Numbered from the stretch's first letter, positions 9,322 through 21,172 are shown. The stretch is 64,000 bases of DNA from Streptomyces albofaciens JCM 4342 (GCF_008634025.1 NZ_PDCM01000001.1:552501-616500), one strand, 5' to 3'. The notes: generated by a model from the letters alone, not told the origin. A program made the numbers and translations.

Positions 9322-10104
9322 TCAGCGGGCGTCGTCCGGGAGGAGCCGCGCCAGGGTCCGTACGGCGCGGTACTGGAGCGTCTTGATGGCGCCCTCGTTC
9401 TTCCCCATGACGCGCGCGGTCTCGGCGACCGACAGGCCCTGGAGGAAGCGCAGCGTCACGCACTCCTGCTGCTGCGGGTTGAGTTTGCGGACCGCTTCCA
9501 GCAGTGCCGCGTTGGACAGCGATTCCAGGACCGAGTCCTCGGGGCTGCGCTCGACCTCGTTGGCGTCGAGCATCTCCCCGGTGGTCACCTCCAGCCGGAA
9601 GCGCGACGACTTGAAGTGGTCGGCGACCAGGTTGCGGGCGATCGTGACCAGCCAGGCGCCGAAGTCGCGGCCCTGCCAGGTGAAGGTGCCGATACGGCGC
9701 AGGGCGCGCAGGAACGTCTCGCTGGTCAGGTCCTCGGCCGTGGCCCGTCCGCCCACCCGGTAGTAGATGTAGCGGTAGACCGTGTCGGCGTACTGGTCGT
9801 AGAGCCGGCCGAAGGCCTCGGCCTCGCCGGCCTGGGCGCGCTCGACGAGGTCCATCATGCGCCGGCTGTCGCTGTCGGCGGGGCGCCGGGCGGTGGGCGT
9901 GCCGGCACCCCGGCGGGTTCTGCCGCCGGTCTTGCCGACCGTGGTGGTGCTTCCGTCGGCCAGGGCGTAGCAGGGTCCGGCGGGGACGGCTGTGGCGAAT
10001 GCGGGGACGGCGATCGCGGTGGGGACAAAACTGCGCAGGTGGTCGACGAGCGTCGTACGCAGCGTAGCCAGGCCCGAGGCGTCAACCCCGACGTGTGGGT
10101 ACAC
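9322..10104 (-). CDS. bldN: BldN, developmental ECF sigma factor
   Basis: A 260-aa RNA polymerase sigma factor needed for aerial hyphae formation; it drives bldM and the chaplin/rodlin genes. Residues 1-85 form the characteristic pro-region (MYPHVGVDASGLATLRTTLV...), which is removed by proteolysis in S. coelicolor. Sigma region 2 follows (AFGRLYDQYADTVYRYIYYR, AEDLTSETFLRALRRIGTF, GAWLVTIARNLVADHFK), then region 4 with its helix-turn-helix (LNPQQQECVTLRFLQGLSVAETARVMGKNEGAIKTLQYRA). The start is GTG with GGGAG upstream. rsbN, encoding its anti-sigma factor, lies next downstream on the same strand. Confidence 0.95.
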   Translation of the reverse strand: MYPHVGVDASGLATLRTTLVDHLRSFVPTAIAVPAFATAVPAGPCYALADGSTTTVGKTGGRTRRGAGTPTARRPADSDSRRMMDLVERAQAGEAEAFGRLYDQYADTVYRYIYYRVGGRATAEDLTSETFLRALRRIGTFTWQGRDFGAWLVTIARNLVADHFKSSRFRLEVTTGEMLDANEVERSPEDSVLESLSNAALLEAVRKLNPQQQECVTLRFLQGLSVAETARVMGKNEGAIKTLQYRAVRTLARLLPDDAR

Positions 10105-10468
10105 GGGACTCCCAGAGGCAGAGCTTCCATCACGTGCAGAGCGGGACCGTTCACCCGTCGTAGGGACGCGTGGGTACCGGTTTGCGTCTGAGGAGAATAA
10201 CGCTTCGTACAGGCGGCGCTACACCCAGTTGCTCAAATCATCGATTACTTCTGGTCCGTTACGAGTTCATGCCCGATCAAGTATCGATTCCTGAGCAGAT
10301 ATTGATCAGAAAGGAACGTGATCTGCCTGGTTGCGGGCCGTGTTGTGGCGGACCGATGGCAATGGGACTGCCGGGGAAGAGACGGGGGTATGCAATGGGG
10401 ATTGGCCGGGCCGGGCGCCGGGGGAGCGTCGTGCACAGCCTGTGAGCGGCCGCCGGCCGCCGCCCGGA
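10105..10468. other. Intergenic region carrying the bldN promoter
   Basis: 364 bases with no gene on either strand, between the SMI1 gene stop and the bldN start. The central part (about 10230-10330) is notably A/T-richer than its surroundings and should hold the bldN promoter. I looked for a complete BldD box and found only a partial left half at about 10221-10229, so no operator is claimed. Confidence 0.5.
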
Positions 10469-11065
10469 TCAGCCGTGGCCCGGCGTGTCCGCCAGCCATG
10501 CGGCGTACCAGTCCCCGAAATCCGGGCCGGGCGTCAGGCTGGGCCAGACCTCCAGGTCGGCGGACCAGACCCGGCCGCGCTGCGCGCCGGTGACGACAAG
10601 TCGTATGAATTCACCGCAGCCCGCTTCGGCTATGGCGAGCGTCCCGGCGGTCATCGCTTCCGGGTCGAACCGCTCGCCGGGCCGCGGGCGCCACGCCTCG
10701 GTGAAGGGGAAAGGCGTCGCGAGCGCGCCGGGCCTGCGGTCGGATTCGCGGACGTCCTCCGCCGCCCAGCCGTCCGGCGGGCCGGGGTAGGCGCCGGGCC
10801 CCGTCAGGGGAAACAGGCCGTGCCGCGGACCGGCGCCGCCGTCGGCGACGCGGAGGACGAAGTCGCGGTACGAAGCGGGCAGCTCCACGCCGTGCAGCGC
10901 CTCGAACGCGTGCAGCTCCGCGGCGGGCAGCGGCGGGGCGAGCCGGTAGCGGTGCTGGCCGGCGCCGAAGCGTGCGTACTGGGGGTCCAGACGCGCCAGC
11001 TCCGCCACGCGGGTGCGGACCGCGGCCGGGTCCCAGGACGCCGGACCACCGGTGTCCGCTGCCAC
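10469..11065 (-). CDS. SMI1/KNR4 family protein
   Basis: A 198-aa soluble protein with the SMI1/KNR4 (SUKH) fold signature: LHAFEALHGVELPASYRDFVLRVADGGAGP is the classic E-x-LG-x-LP-x-xYR-x-FL segment, followed by GPGAYP and the C-terminal GCGEFIRLVVTGAQRGRVW strand pair. SUKH proteins act as immunity proteins to nuclease toxins or as scaffolds; no toxin gene is visible nearby. The chosen GTG has GAGGGGG about 13 nt upstream, placed just past the stop of the preceding HAD gene, 17 nt away, so both are likely one operon. Confidence 0.8.
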   Translation of the reverse strand: MAADTGGPASWDPAAVRTRVAELARLDPQYARFGAGQHRYRLAPPLPAAELHAFEALHGVELPASYRDFVLRVADGGAGPRHGLFPLTGPGAYPGPPDGWAAEDVRESDRRPGALATPFPFTEAWRPRPGERFDPEAMTAGTLAIAEAGCGEFIRLVVTGAQRGRVWSADLEVWPSLTPGPDFGDWYAAWLADTPGHG

Positions 11066-11082
11066 CGGATGGAAGAACCCCC

Positions 11083-12075
11083 TCAGCGCCGCCTCCGCTG
11101 CAACGCCACCGCCGCGGCCGCGCCCCCCGCGAGCGCCCCGACCCCGGCCGCCGCCGGGATGCCGATCTTGACCGCCTTGCGGCCGGTCCGGTAGTCGCGC
11201 AGCCGCCAGCCCTGCTCGCGCGCGTGCTTGCGCAGCCGTCCGTCGGGGTTGACCGCGTACGGGTGGCCGACCAGGGACAACATCGGGATGTCGTTGGCCG
11301 AGTCGCTGTAGGCGGCGCAGCGCTCCAGGTCCAGGCCCTCGGCGGCGGCCAGGGCCCGTACGGCCTCGGCCTTGGCGGGGCCGTGCAGCGGTTCGCCGAC
11401 CAGCTTGCCCGTGTAGACGCCGCCGACGGACTCGGCGACGGTGCCGAGGGCGCCGGTCAGGCCGAGGCGGCGGGCGATGATCGTCGCGGTCTCGACGGGC
11501 GCCGCGGTCACCAGCCACACCTTCTGGCCCGCGTCCAGGTGGGCCTGGGCGAGGGCGCGGGTGCCGGGCCAGATCCGCTCGGCCATGTACTCGTCGTAGA
11601 TCTCCTCGCCGATGGTCATCAGCTCGGAGACGCGGTGGCCCTGGACGATGGACAGCGCGCTGTTGCGGGCGTCCGCCATGTGCTCGGGGTTCTCCGAGCC
11701 GATGAAGCGGAAGTAGATCTGCTGCCAGACGAAGCGGGCCAGGTCGCGCTTGTGGAAGAAGCGGCGCTTGTACAGGCCGCGCCCGAAGTGGAAGAGCGAC
11801 GCGCCCTGCATCACGGTGTTGTCGAGGTCGAAGAAGGCGGCGGCGGAGGTGTCGCCGACGACCGGGAACTCCGGCTCCTCGGCGCGCTGGTCCTGGGCTG
11901 CCGCCTCCTGCGCCTCGGCCTCCAGCGAGGACTTGCGCGCGGCTTCGGCCGCGGCCTCGCCGGCCAGCACGCTGCGCGCGGTGGCGGGTCGCCTACGGCG
12001 GGTGAACCACCCCGTGGGGAGGTGCACGCCGTAGGGCTTCCTGCGGGGGCGACGGGCGGGCGACGGGTGGGCCAT
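11083..12075 (-). CDS. HAD-IB family hydrolase (SerB-like) with C-terminal membrane segment
   Basis: A 330-aa phosphatase of the HAD-IB group. Motif I is [15 protein letters not shown] at about residue 78, motif II the Thr in [12 protein letters not shown], motif III the Lys in GPAKAEAVR and motif [17 protein letters not shown]. The N-terminal 70 residues are basic and disordered; the C-terminal [18 protein letters not shown] is a probable membrane-associated helix followed by QRRRR. Actinobacterial relatives resemble phosphoserine phosphatase, but the substrate is unproven. The stop codon is 17 nt before the SMI1 start. Confidence 0.85.
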   Translation of the reverse strand: MAHPSPARRPRRKPYGVHLPTGWFTRRRRPATARSVLAGEAAAEAARKSSLEAEAQEAAAQDQRAEEPEFPVVGDTSAAAFFDLDNTVMQGASLFHFGRGLYKRRFFHKRDLARFVWQQIYFRFIGSENPEHMADARNSALSIVQGHRVSELMTIGEEIYDEYMAERIWPGTRALAQAHLDAGQKVWLVTAAPVETATIIARRLGLTGALGTVAESVGGVYTGKLVGEPLHGPAKAEAVRALAAAEGLDLERCAAYSDSANDIPMLSLVGHPYAVNPDGRLRKHAREQGWRLRDYRTGRKAVKIGIPAAAGVGALAGGAAAAVALQRRRR

Positions 12076-12298
12076 GTAGCTAGCGTAGCCAGGTTGTTCG
12101 GTGCGCCTGGTTACGGGCGGATGTCCACCGGCCAGGGCTCGGCCGAAGGTTGCGTTACGGCCATCCCGGTGACGGCGCCGGGCGGTGAGATCGTCCTCCG
12201 CCGCGGGGGCGTACGCCGGGCGGTTCCGGTGCCGTACGCGCCGGGGCACGCCGGGCGTAGGGGCGCTCGTACCGGTGCGCGGGCCGGTGCTCGTGCGG

Positions 12299-12577
12299 TC
12301 AGGCGCCCAGGGCCTTGCGCAGCCGCTGGGGGTCGACCCGCCAGAAATCGTGCTGCGCGCCGTCCACGAGGACGACCGGAATCTGTTCCCAGTATTTGCG
12401 GTACAGCTCCTGGTCCTGGGTGATGTCCTTCTTCTCCCAGGAGGCGCCGGTCTCGGCGCAGACGCGCTCGATCACTTCCTGTGCGACATCACACAGGTGG
12501 CAGCCGGGCTTGCCGATGAGCGTCACCGTGCTGTCGGCCGGGTTCTTGCGGGCGTTGCGGCTGAAGAGGGAGGCCAT
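12299..12577 (-). CDS. Glutaredoxin family protein
   Basis: A 92-aa thioredoxin-fold protein with the redox motif C26-H-L-C29 in [18 protein letters not shown], and the cis-Pro loop in [12 protein letters not shown]. It matches the short glutaredoxin-like proteins (DUF836 type) of actinobacteria, which lack a known partner. An ATG 14 codons upstream is possible, but [11 protein letters not shown] fits the family. It is divergent from rex, a redox regulator, across a 409-bp gap; whether it belongs to the Rex response is only an inference. Confidence 0.85.
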   Translation of the reverse strand: MASLFSRNARKNPADSTVTLIGKPGCHLCDVAQEVIERVCAETGASWEKKDITQDQELYRKYWEQIPVVLVDGAQHDFWRVDPQRLRKALGA

Positions 12578-12892
12578 GCCCGCAATTGTGCCTCCGGCCG
12601 GGCCGCCTCGTGCCGTCACCCCGGCCCTGGCCGGGCGGCCGGAAGGCGGGCCCCGGCCGCGAGCGGGCCGCCGGAAAGCGGGTCGGAAAGTAGCCTGAGT
12701 CGACTACCATCGATGGGCGATTTGTAGGTTTCCGGGGCATAGCGGTGAGGAGTGAGGACGCGTGCTGCCGTCGGCGCTCCGTTGTTACCGGCGCGAAACG
12801 TGTGAACGGTGTGCCGGGGGAGTTGGTTCCGCGAAGCGGTGCAAAAGCCGCGTGACCCCGGTCACTTTGGCCGGACAAAGCGGACACCATCT

Positions 12893-12910
12893 TTGTGCAC
12901 GCGTTCACAA
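12893..12910 (+). promoter_or_regulatory. Rex operator (ROP) upstream of rex-hemACDB
   Basis: The 18-mer TTGTGCACGCGTTCACAA is palindromic apart from one base pair and agrees with the Rex consensus TGTGAACGCGTTCACA. It lies 77 nt before the rex start, so Rex would repress its own operon when the NADH/NAD ratio is low. A lone half-site TGTGAACG is found at about 12801. The rest of the 12578-12986 gap shows no gene. Confidence 0.9.
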
Positions 12911-12986
12911 AGACATAGCCTGCTGTCGACGGGGCGGTCGGGACATCTACGGCCGTCCACAGCCCCGCTCTACCCGCAGGAGCACC

Positions 12987-13832
12987 GTGGCAACTGGCCG
13001 AACTCACCGACCGGCGACCCGAAGCCGAGGGATTCCCGAGGCCACCGTCGCCCGGCTTCCGCTGTATCTGCGCGCATTGACCGCGCTCTCCGAGCGCTCG
13101 GTCCCCACGGTCTCGTCCGAGGAACTCGCCGCCGCCGCGGGGGTCAACTCCGCGAAGCTGCGCAAGGACTTCTCCTACCTCGGCTCGTACGGCACCCGGG
13201 GCGTCGGCTACGACGTGGAGTACCTCGTCTACCAGATCTCCCGCGAGCTGGGCCTGACGCAGGACTGGCCGGTCGTGATCGTCGGTATCGGCAACCTCGG
13301 CGCCGCCCTGGCCAACTACGGCGGCTTCGCCTCCCGCGGGTTCCGGGTCGCCGCGCTGATAGACGCCGACCCGGCGATGGCGGGCAGGCCGGTGGCGGGC
13401 ATCGCCGTCCAGCACACCGACGAGCTGGAAAAGATCATCACGGACAACGGCGTCTCGATCGGCGTCATCGCGACCCCGGCGGGCGCGGCGCAGCAGGTCT
13501 GCGACCGGCTGGTCGCGGCCGGCGTCACGTCCATCCTGAACTTCGCGCCGACCGTGCTGACCGTTCCGGACGGCGTGGACGTGCGCAAGGTCGACCTGTC
13601 GATAGAACTGCAGATCCTGGCCTTCCACGAGCAGCGCAAGGCGGGCGAGGACGCGGGCCACGACGACGAGGACTCCGACGACGCCCGCGCCGTCGCCGCG
13701 CGCGAGGCCCGCCGGGCCGTGCGCGAGGTCCGCGAGGCCGCGGCCAAGGCGGCCCCGGCCGCGGACGCCCCCGCCGGCGCGTCCGACCGCAAGGGACCCG
13801 ACGGGGATGTGCCCGCCGTGATGCCGGCATGA
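12987..13832 (+). CDS. rex: Redox-sensing transcriptional repressor Rex
   Basis: A 281-aa NADH/NAD sensor. An N-terminal winged helix (EATVARLPLYLRALTALSER, VNSAKLRKDFSYLGSYGTRGVGYDVEYL) binds the operator, and a Rossmann domain with VVIVGIGNLGAALANYGGF binds the dinucleotide; the final segment LQILAFHEQ is the domain-swapped helix. About 60 Ala/Asp/Glu/Arg-rich residues follow the normal C-terminus. The start is GTG with GCAGGAG upstream. The gene leads rex-hemA-hemC-hemD-hemB and its stop overlaps the hemA start (ATGA). Confidence 0.97.
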   Translation: MATGRTHRPATRSRGIPEATVARLPLYLRALTALSERSVPTVSSEELAAAAGVNSAKLRKDFSYLGSYGTRGVGYDVEYLVYQISRELGLTQDWPVVIVGIGNLGAALANYGGFASRGFRVAALIDADPAMAGRPVAGIAVQHTDELEKIITDNGVSIGVIATPAGAAQQVCDRLVAAGVTSILNFAPTVLTVPDGVDVRKVDLSIELQILAFHEQRKAGEDAGHDDEDSDDARAVAAREARRAVREVREAAAKAAPAADAPAGASDRKGPDGDVPAVMPA

Positions 13833-15271
13833 GCCTCCTCGTTGTTGGGCTCAGTCACCGCAGTGCCCCCGTAAGCGTCCTGGAACACGCCGCCATCGCC
13901 CCCGAGGCGCGCGGCAAGCTGCTCCAGGACACGGTGTCGGCCGAGCCGGCCGCCGAGGCCGCGGTGCTCTCGACCTGCAACCGCATCGAGCTGTACGCCG
14001 ACGTGGACAAGTTCCACGCCGGTGTCGCCGAGCTGTCCACCCTGCTGGCCCGGCACAGCGGCGCGGGCCTGGACGAGCTGACTCCGTACCTGTACGTGCA
14101 CTACGAGGACCGGGCCGTCCACCACCTCTTCTCGGTGGCCTGCGGCCTGGACTCGATGGTCGTGGGCGAGGGCCAGATCCTCGGCCAGATCAAGGACGCG
14201 CTCGCGGTCGCGCAGGAACAGCACACCGCGGGCCGCCTGCTCAACGACCTCTTCCAGCAGGCGCTGCGGGTCGGCAAGCGCGCCCACAGCGAGACGGGCA
14301 TCGACAAGGCGGGCCAGTCCCTGGTCACCTTCGGCCTGGAGCAGCTGGCGGGCGGCACCGACGTCGCCGAGTGGGCCCGGGGCAAGCGCGCCCTGGTCAT
14401 CGGCGCCGGCTCGATGTCCTCGCTGGCCGCCACCACGCTCGTACGGGCGGGGATCGGCGAACTGGCGGTGGCCAACCGGACGGTGGAGCGCGCCGAGCGG
14501 CTGACGCAGATCCTGACCGAGCCGGGCTCGGCGGGCGCGCTGAACGGGCTGACCGCCCGCGCCGTCGCGATGACCGCCGTACAGTCCGAGCTGGCCCTGG
14601 CCGATGTCGTGGTCTCCTGCACGGGCGCCACCGGCCTGGTCCTGACCGGCGAGGCGATCGCGGCGGCCGCCGGGACGCGTGCCGCCCGGACCGCGGCCGC
14701 CGACGGCCTCACCGGCACCGCCGGGGGCGCCGGCAGCACCGTCGCGCCCGCCGCCGAGCTGGCGCTGCTCGACCTCGCCATGCCGCGGGACATCGACGCC
14801 GCCGCCCACCGGACCGAGGGCGTGCGCCTCGTCGACATCGAGACCCTGGCGGACGCGTCCGCGGACGCGCCGATGGCGGCCGACGTGGACCGGGTGCGCG
14901 GCATCGTCTCCGACGAGGTGGCCGCGTTCGGCGCGGCGCAGCGGGCGGCGCACATCACGCCGACCGTGGTCGCGCTGCGCACCATGGCGGCGGACGTGGT
15001 GGCGAGCGAGATCGCCCGGCTGGACGGCCGGCTGCCCGGCCTGGACGACAAGCAGCGCGCGGAGATCACCCAGACCGTGCGCCGGGTCGTCGACAAACTC
15101 CTGCACGCGCCCACCGTGCGGGTCAAGCAGCTGGCCAGCGAACCCGGCGGCGCCGGTTACGCGGACGCGCTGCGCGAACTCTTCGACCTCGACCCGCAGA
15201 CGGTGGCCGCCGTCAGCCGGGCCGACACGCGGGCAACGGCCCGCACACAGCACGGGAGCGGGCATGACTGA
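13829..15271 (+). CDS. hemA: Glutamyl-tRNA reductase
   Basis: The first committed enzyme of the C5 pathway: it reduces glutamyl-tRNA(Glu) to glutamate-1-semialdehyde with NADPH. 480 aa. Motifs: VVGLSHRSAPVSVLE at the N-terminus, the catalytic Cys50 in VLSTCNRIELYA, the HLFSVACGLDSMVVGEGQILGQIKDA block, the NADPH fold ALVIGAGSMSSLAATTLVRAG, and a C-terminal dimerisation domain. An Ala/Gly/Thr-rich insert of about 35 residues (around 280-315) lies before LLDLAMPRDID and is typical of Streptomyces. Starts inside the rex stop (ATGA). Confidence 0.97.
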   Translation: MSLLVVGLSHRSAPVSVLEHAAIAPEARGKLLQDTVSAEPAAEAAVLSTCNRIELYADVDKFHAGVAELSTLLARHSGAGLDELTPYLYVHYEDRAVHHLFSVACGLDSMVVGEGQILGQIKDALAVAQEQHTAGRLLNDLFQQALRVGKRAHSETGIDKAGQSLVTFGLEQLAGGTDVAEWARGKRALVIGAGSMSSLAATTLVRAGIGELAVANRTVERAERLTQILTEPGSAGALNGLTARAVAMTAVQSELALADVVVSCTGATGLVLTGEAIAAAAGTRAARTAAADGLTGTAGGAGSTVAPAAELALLDLAMPRDIDAAAHRTEGVRLVDIETLADASADAPMAADVDRVRGIVSDEVAAFGAAQRAAHITPTVVALRTMAADVVASEIARLDGRLPGLDDKQRAEITQTVRRVVDKLLHAPTVRVKQLASEPGGAGYADALRELFDLDPQTVAAVSRADTRATARTQHGSGHD

Positions 15272-16241
15272 CAGCAATCCACGGGCCCTGCGACTGGGGA
15301 CGCGGCGCAGCAAGCTCGCCATGGCCCAGTCCGGGATGGTGGCCGACGCGGTGCGCGAGGTCACCGGCCGTCCCGTAGAGCTGGTGGAGATCACCACGTA
15401 CGGCGACACGTCGCGTGAGCACCTGGCGCAGATCGGCGGGACCGGTGTGTTCGTCTCGGCGCTGCGCGACGCGCTGCTCGACGGGACGATCGACTTCGCC
15501 GTGCACTCGCTGAAGGACCTGCCCACCGCGCAGCCCGCCGAGCTGGCGCTGGCCGCCGTGCCGAAGCGCGAGGACCCGCGCGACGTGCTGGTGGCGCGCG
15601 ACGGCCTGACCTTCGAGGAGCTGCCGGACGGCGCCCGCGTGGGTACGGGGTCGCCGCGCCGCATGGCGCAGCTGAACGCCTGGGCGCGTGCGCTGGGCCG
15701 GCGGGTGGAGACCGTCCCGATCCGCGGGAACATCGACACCCGTATCGGCTACGTCGAGAAGGGCGAGCTGGACGCGGTCGTGCTGGCCGCGGCCGGGCTG
15801 ACCCGGATCGGCCGGATCGACGAGGCGACCGACCACCTGTCGCCCGACATGGTTTTGCCCGCCCCCGGCCAGGGGGCCCTGGCGGTGGAGTGCGCCGCGC
15901 ACAACGCGCAGCTCGCCGCCCAGCTCGCCGAGCTCGACGACCCGTTCACCCGGGCCGCCGTGACGGCCGAGCGTTCCCTGCTCGCCGCCCTGGAGGCCGG
16001 CTGCTCCGCACCTGTGGGTGCGCTGGCCGACCTGCAGGCCGACGGGCAGGCTGTCACCGAATTGCGCCTGCGTGGCGTCGTCGGCACGACCGACGGCTCG
16101 ACGCTGGTGCAGCTGTCCACCACCGGACACGTACCCGCCTCTCTCGGCGACGCGGCGACCCCTGTGAACATGGGGCGCGAACTCGCCGCCGAGATGCTCG
16201 CGAAGGGTGCGGCCGGTCTTATGGGGGAGCGAGCACTTTGA
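15264..16241 (+). CDS. hemC: Porphobilinogen deaminase (hydroxymethylbilane synthase)
   Basis: 325 aa; polymerises four porphobilinogen units to hydroxymethylbilane. It has the LRLGTRRSKLAMAQS start motif, FAVHSLKDLPT, the GTGSPRRMAQL active-site Arg pair, the IRGNIDTRI segment, and the dipyrromethane-binding Cys247 in LEAGCSAPVG. It overlaps hemA by 8 nt, and its stop overlaps the hemD start (TTGA), which indicates translational coupling. Confidence 0.97.
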   Translation: MTDSNPRALRLGTRRSKLAMAQSGMVADAVREVTGRPVELVEITTYGDTSREHLAQIGGTGVFVSALRDALLDGTIDFAVHSLKDLPTAQPAELALAAVPKREDPRDVLVARDGLTFEELPDGARVGTGSPRRMAQLNAWARALGRRVETVPIRGNIDTRIGYVEKGELDAVVLAAAGLTRIGRIDEATDHLSPDMVLPAPGQGALAVECAAHNAQLAAQLAELDDPFTRAAVTAERSLLAALEAGCSAPVGALADLQADGQAVTELRLRGVVGTTDGSTLVQLSTTGHVPASLGDAATPVNMGRELAAEMLAKGAAGLMGERAL

Positions 16242-17887
16242 ACCCCACCGCCCCGAACCACCCTGCCGCCGGTCAGGTCACCTTCATCGGTGCCGGTCCC
16301 GGAGACCCGGGACTGCTGACGCTGCGTGCCGTCGAGGCACTGGCGCGCGCCGATGTGCTGATCGCCGACCCGCAGGTGCTCGACGTCGTCCGCGCGCATG
16401 CGCGGGCGCATGTGGACACGCCGCAGCAGCCGACGGCTGACGAGGCGTCAACCACCGCCGGTGTCCCTGCTCTTCGGGACACCACCAATCTTGTCATGTC
16501 GGCTGTGCGCACCGGCAAGCGGGTGGTGCGTGCGGTGTCCGGCGACCCCGGACTGGACGCGCACGTCGCCGAGGAGATGCTGGCGTGCGCCGCCGAGGGC
16601 GTCGTCTTCGAGGTCGTGCCGGGCATCGCCGCCGCGGTCGGCGTGCCCGCGTACGCCGGTGTGCCGCTGCGCGACGCGGACGGTACGGACGTGCGGTTCA
16701 TCGACGCCCGCACCGCCGACGAGCGCTGCTGGTCGGAGGTGGGCAGCAGCGACGCCACGGCCGTGGTCTCGACCTCGCTGGACGCGGTGGCCGCCGCGGC
16801 CGCCGAGCTGGTCTCCGCGGGCCGCAAGCCCGACACGCCGATGACGGTCACCGTCGCCGGTACGACCACGCGCCAGCGCACCTGGAACGCCACGCTCGGC
16901 TCGGTGGCCCAGGTGCTGAAGGCCGCGAAGGTGCTGCCGTCGGCGGACGGCGGGCAGCCGGTCATAGCCGTGGTCGGTGAGCGCGGTGCCGCGGCCCGGC
17001 GCGACCAGCTCTCGTGGTTCGAGAACAAGCCGCTGTTCGGCTGGCGGGTCCTCGTGCCGCGCACCAAGGAGCAGGCCGCCTCGCTCTCCGACCAGCTCGT
17101 CGAGTACGGCGCGGTGCCGCACGAGGTGCCGACCATCGCCGTGGAGCCGCCGCGCACCCCGCAGCAGATGGAGCGCGCGGTCAAGGGCCTGGTCACCGGC
17201 CGGTACGAGTGGATCGCCTTCACCTCGGTCAACGCCGTCAAGGCGGTCCGGGAGAAGTTCGAGGAGTACGGCCTCGACGCCCGCGCGTTCGCCGGGATCA
17301 AGGTCGCCGCGGTGGGCGAGCAGACCGCCAAGGCGCTGATCGCCTTCGGCGTGAAGCCCGACCTCGTACCGTCCGGCGAGCAGTCGGCGGCCGGGCTGCT
17401 GGAGGACTGGCCGCCGTACGACCCGGTCTTCGACCCGATCGACCGGGTGTTCCTGCCGCGCGCCGACATCGCCACCGAGACGCTGGTGGCGGGCCTGATC
17501 GAGCTGGGCTGGGAGGTCGACGACGTCACGGCCTACCGGACCGTACGGGCCTCGCCGCCGCCGCAGGAGACCCGCGAGGCGATCAAGGGCGGCGGGTTCG
17601 ACGCCGTGCTGTTCACCTCGTCCTCCACGGTGCGCAACCTGGTCGGCATCGCCGGCAAGCCGCACAACGTGACCGTGATCGCCTGTATCGGCCCGGCCAC
17701 CGCCAAGACCGCCGAGGAGCACGGGCTGCGCGTGGACGTCATGTCGCCCGAGCCGTCGGTGCACAAGCTGGCCGAAGCGCTCGCGGAGTTCGGGGCGGCG
17801 CGGCGCGATGCCGCGCTGGAGGCCGGGGACCCGGTCACCCGCCCGAGCGAGCGCCGGCCCGGATCGCGTAGGAGGGCTCGCAGTTGA
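16238..17887 (+). CDS. hemD: Fused uroporphyrinogen-III C-methyltransferase / uroporphyrinogen-III synthase
   Basis: 549 aa, two domains. Residues about 10-245 resemble an SAM-dependent uroporphyrinogen methyltransferase ([22 protein letters not shown]; a degenerate [38 protein letters not shown]). Residues about 265-535 are the HemD synthase ([64 protein letters not shown]). The fusion is normal in Streptomyces; the methyltransferase half lacks some canonical residues and may be weak or structural. The start is TTG in the 4-nt overlap with hemC, and the stop overlaps hemB. Confidence 0.9.
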   Translation: MNPTAPNHPAAGQVTFIGAGPGDPGLLTLRAVEALARADVLIADPQVLDVVRAHARAHVDTPQQPTADEASTTAGVPALRDTTNLVMSAVRTGKRVVRAVSGDPGLDAHVAEEMLACAAEGVVFEVVPGIAAAVGVPAYAGVPLRDADGTDVRFIDARTADERCWSEVGSSDATAVVSTSLDAVAAAAAELVSAGRKPDTPMTVTVAGTTTRQRTWNATLGSVAQVLKAAKVLPSADGGQPVIAVVGERGAAARRDQLSWFENKPLFGWRVLVPRTKEQAASLSDQLVEYGAVPHEVPTIAVEPPRTPQQMERAVKGLVTGRYEWIAFTSVNAVKAVREKFEEYGLDARAFAGIKVAAVGEQTAKALIAFGVKPDLVPSGEQSAAGLLEDWPPYDPVFDPIDRVFLPRADIATETLVAGLIELGWEVDDVTAYRTVRASPPPQETREAIKGGGFDAVLFTSSSTVRNLVGIAGKPHNVTVIACIGPATAKTAEEHGLRVDVMSPEPSVHKLAEALAEFGAARRDAALEAGDPVTRPSERRPGSRRRARS

Positions 17888-18879
17888 GCAGCAGTACGTA
17901 CGGCAACTTCCCCGGCGGCCGGCCGCGCCGGCTGCGCACCACGCCGGCCATGCGCCGGATGGTCGCCGAACACCGCCTGCACCCGGCGGACCTGATCCTG
18001 CCCGCGTTCGTGCGGGAGGGGATCTCGGAACCGGCGCCGATCGGGGCGATGCCGGGCGTCGTCCAGCACACCCGTGACACGCTGCGGAAGGCCGCCGTCG
18101 AGGCGGTCGGGGCGGGCGTCGCCGGGATCATGCTGTTCGGTGTGCCGGAGGACGCGAAGAAGGACGCGGCCGGCTCGGCCGGCACGGATCCGGACGGCAT
18201 CCTCCAGCAGGCGATCCGCGATGTGCGCGCCGAGGTCGGCGACGACCTGGTGATCATGTCGGACCTGTGCCTGGACGAGTTCACCGACCACGGCCACTGC
18301 GGTGTCCTGGACGCCGACGGCCGGGTGGACAACGACGCGACGCTGGAGCGCTACGCCGAGATGGCGCAGGTCCAGGCCGACGCGGGCGTCCACGTGGTGG
18401 GCCCGAGCGGCATGATGGACGGCCAGGTCGGCGTCATCCGCGACGCGCTGGACCAGACCGGCCACGAGGACGTCTCGATCCTGGCCTACACCGCGAAGTA
18501 CGCCTCCGCCTTCTACGGTCCGTTCCGCGAGGCCGTCGGCTCGTCCCTCAAGGGCGACCGCAAGACCTACCAGCAGGACTACGGCAACTCCCGCGAGTCG
18601 CTGCGCGAGCTGGCGCTCGACCTCCAGGAGGGCGCCGACATGGTCATGGTCAAGCCGGGCATGCCGTACCTGGACGTGCTCGCCAGGATCGCCGACTCGG
18701 TGGACGTGCCGGTCGCCGCGTACCAGATCTCCGGCGAGTACGCGATGATCGAGGCCGCCGCCGAGAAGGGCTGGATCGACCGCGACCCGGCGATCCTGGA
18801 GTCCCTGACCGGGTTCAAGCGGGCGGGGGCCGACATGATCCTGACGTACTGGGCGACGGAGGTCGCGCGGAAGCTGTAG
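17884..18879 (+). CDS. hemB: Delta-aminolevulinic acid dehydratase (porphobilinogen synthase)
   Basis: 331 aa; condenses two aminolevulinate molecules into porphobilinogen. The two Schiff-base lysines are in [19 protein letters not shown] and [12 protein letters not shown]. The metal loop reads [15 protein letters not shown]: two of the three Cys of the zinc-type enzyme are present and the middle one is Asp, an intermediate between the zinc (CxCx7C) and magnesium types. The start is TTG overlapping the hemD stop. A perfect hairpin terminator follows. Confidence 0.96.
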   Translation: MSSSTYGNFPGGRPRRLRTTPAMRRMVAEHRLHPADLILPAFVREGISEPAPIGAMPGVVQHTRDTLRKAAVEAVGAGVAGIMLFGVPEDAKKDAAGSAGTDPDGILQQAIRDVRAEVGDDLVIMSDLCLDEFTDHGHCGVLDADGRVDNDATLERYAEMAQVQADAGVHVVGPSGMMDGQVGVIRDALDQTGHEDVSILAYTAKYASAFYGPFREAVGSSLKGDRKTYQQDYGNSRESLRELALDLQEGADMVMVKPGMPYLDVLARIADSVDVPVAAYQISGEYAMIEAAAEKGWIDRDPAILESLTGFKRAGADMILTYWATEVARKL

Positions 18880-21081
<2,202 letters not shown>

Positions 21082-21092
21082 GCGACGCGTCC

Positions 21093-21118
21093 GGGTGCCC
21101 GTCGGCCGACGGGCACCC
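21093..21118 (+). terminator. Terminator after the second trypsin gene
   Basis: Perfect 11-bp stem GGGTGCCCGTC/GACGGGCACCC with GGCC loop, 11 nt after the stop codon. Confidence 0.8.
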
Positions 21119-21151
21119 GTGCCGTGCCGTTGCCTCTTCCCCGCTTCCCGC

Positions 21152-21172
21152 ATCCGGGATATCGTCCCGGAT
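21152..21172 (+). promoter_or_regulatory. Inverted repeat abutting the XRE regulator start
   Basis: Perfect 8-bp arms ATCCGGGA and TCCCGGAT with a 5-nt spacer TATCG, ending at the base before the ATG (21173). No ribosome-binding site is visible, so the mRNA may be leaderless and this repeat the autoregulatory operator over the core promoter. Confidence 0.55.

Noticed and set aside
10200..10330. Possible BldD operator before bldN
   Set aside because: Only a left half-site resembles the consensus; not enough to claim.
12795..12810. Second full Rex operator
   Set aside because: Only TGTGAACG is present; the right half (GTGTGCC) does not match.
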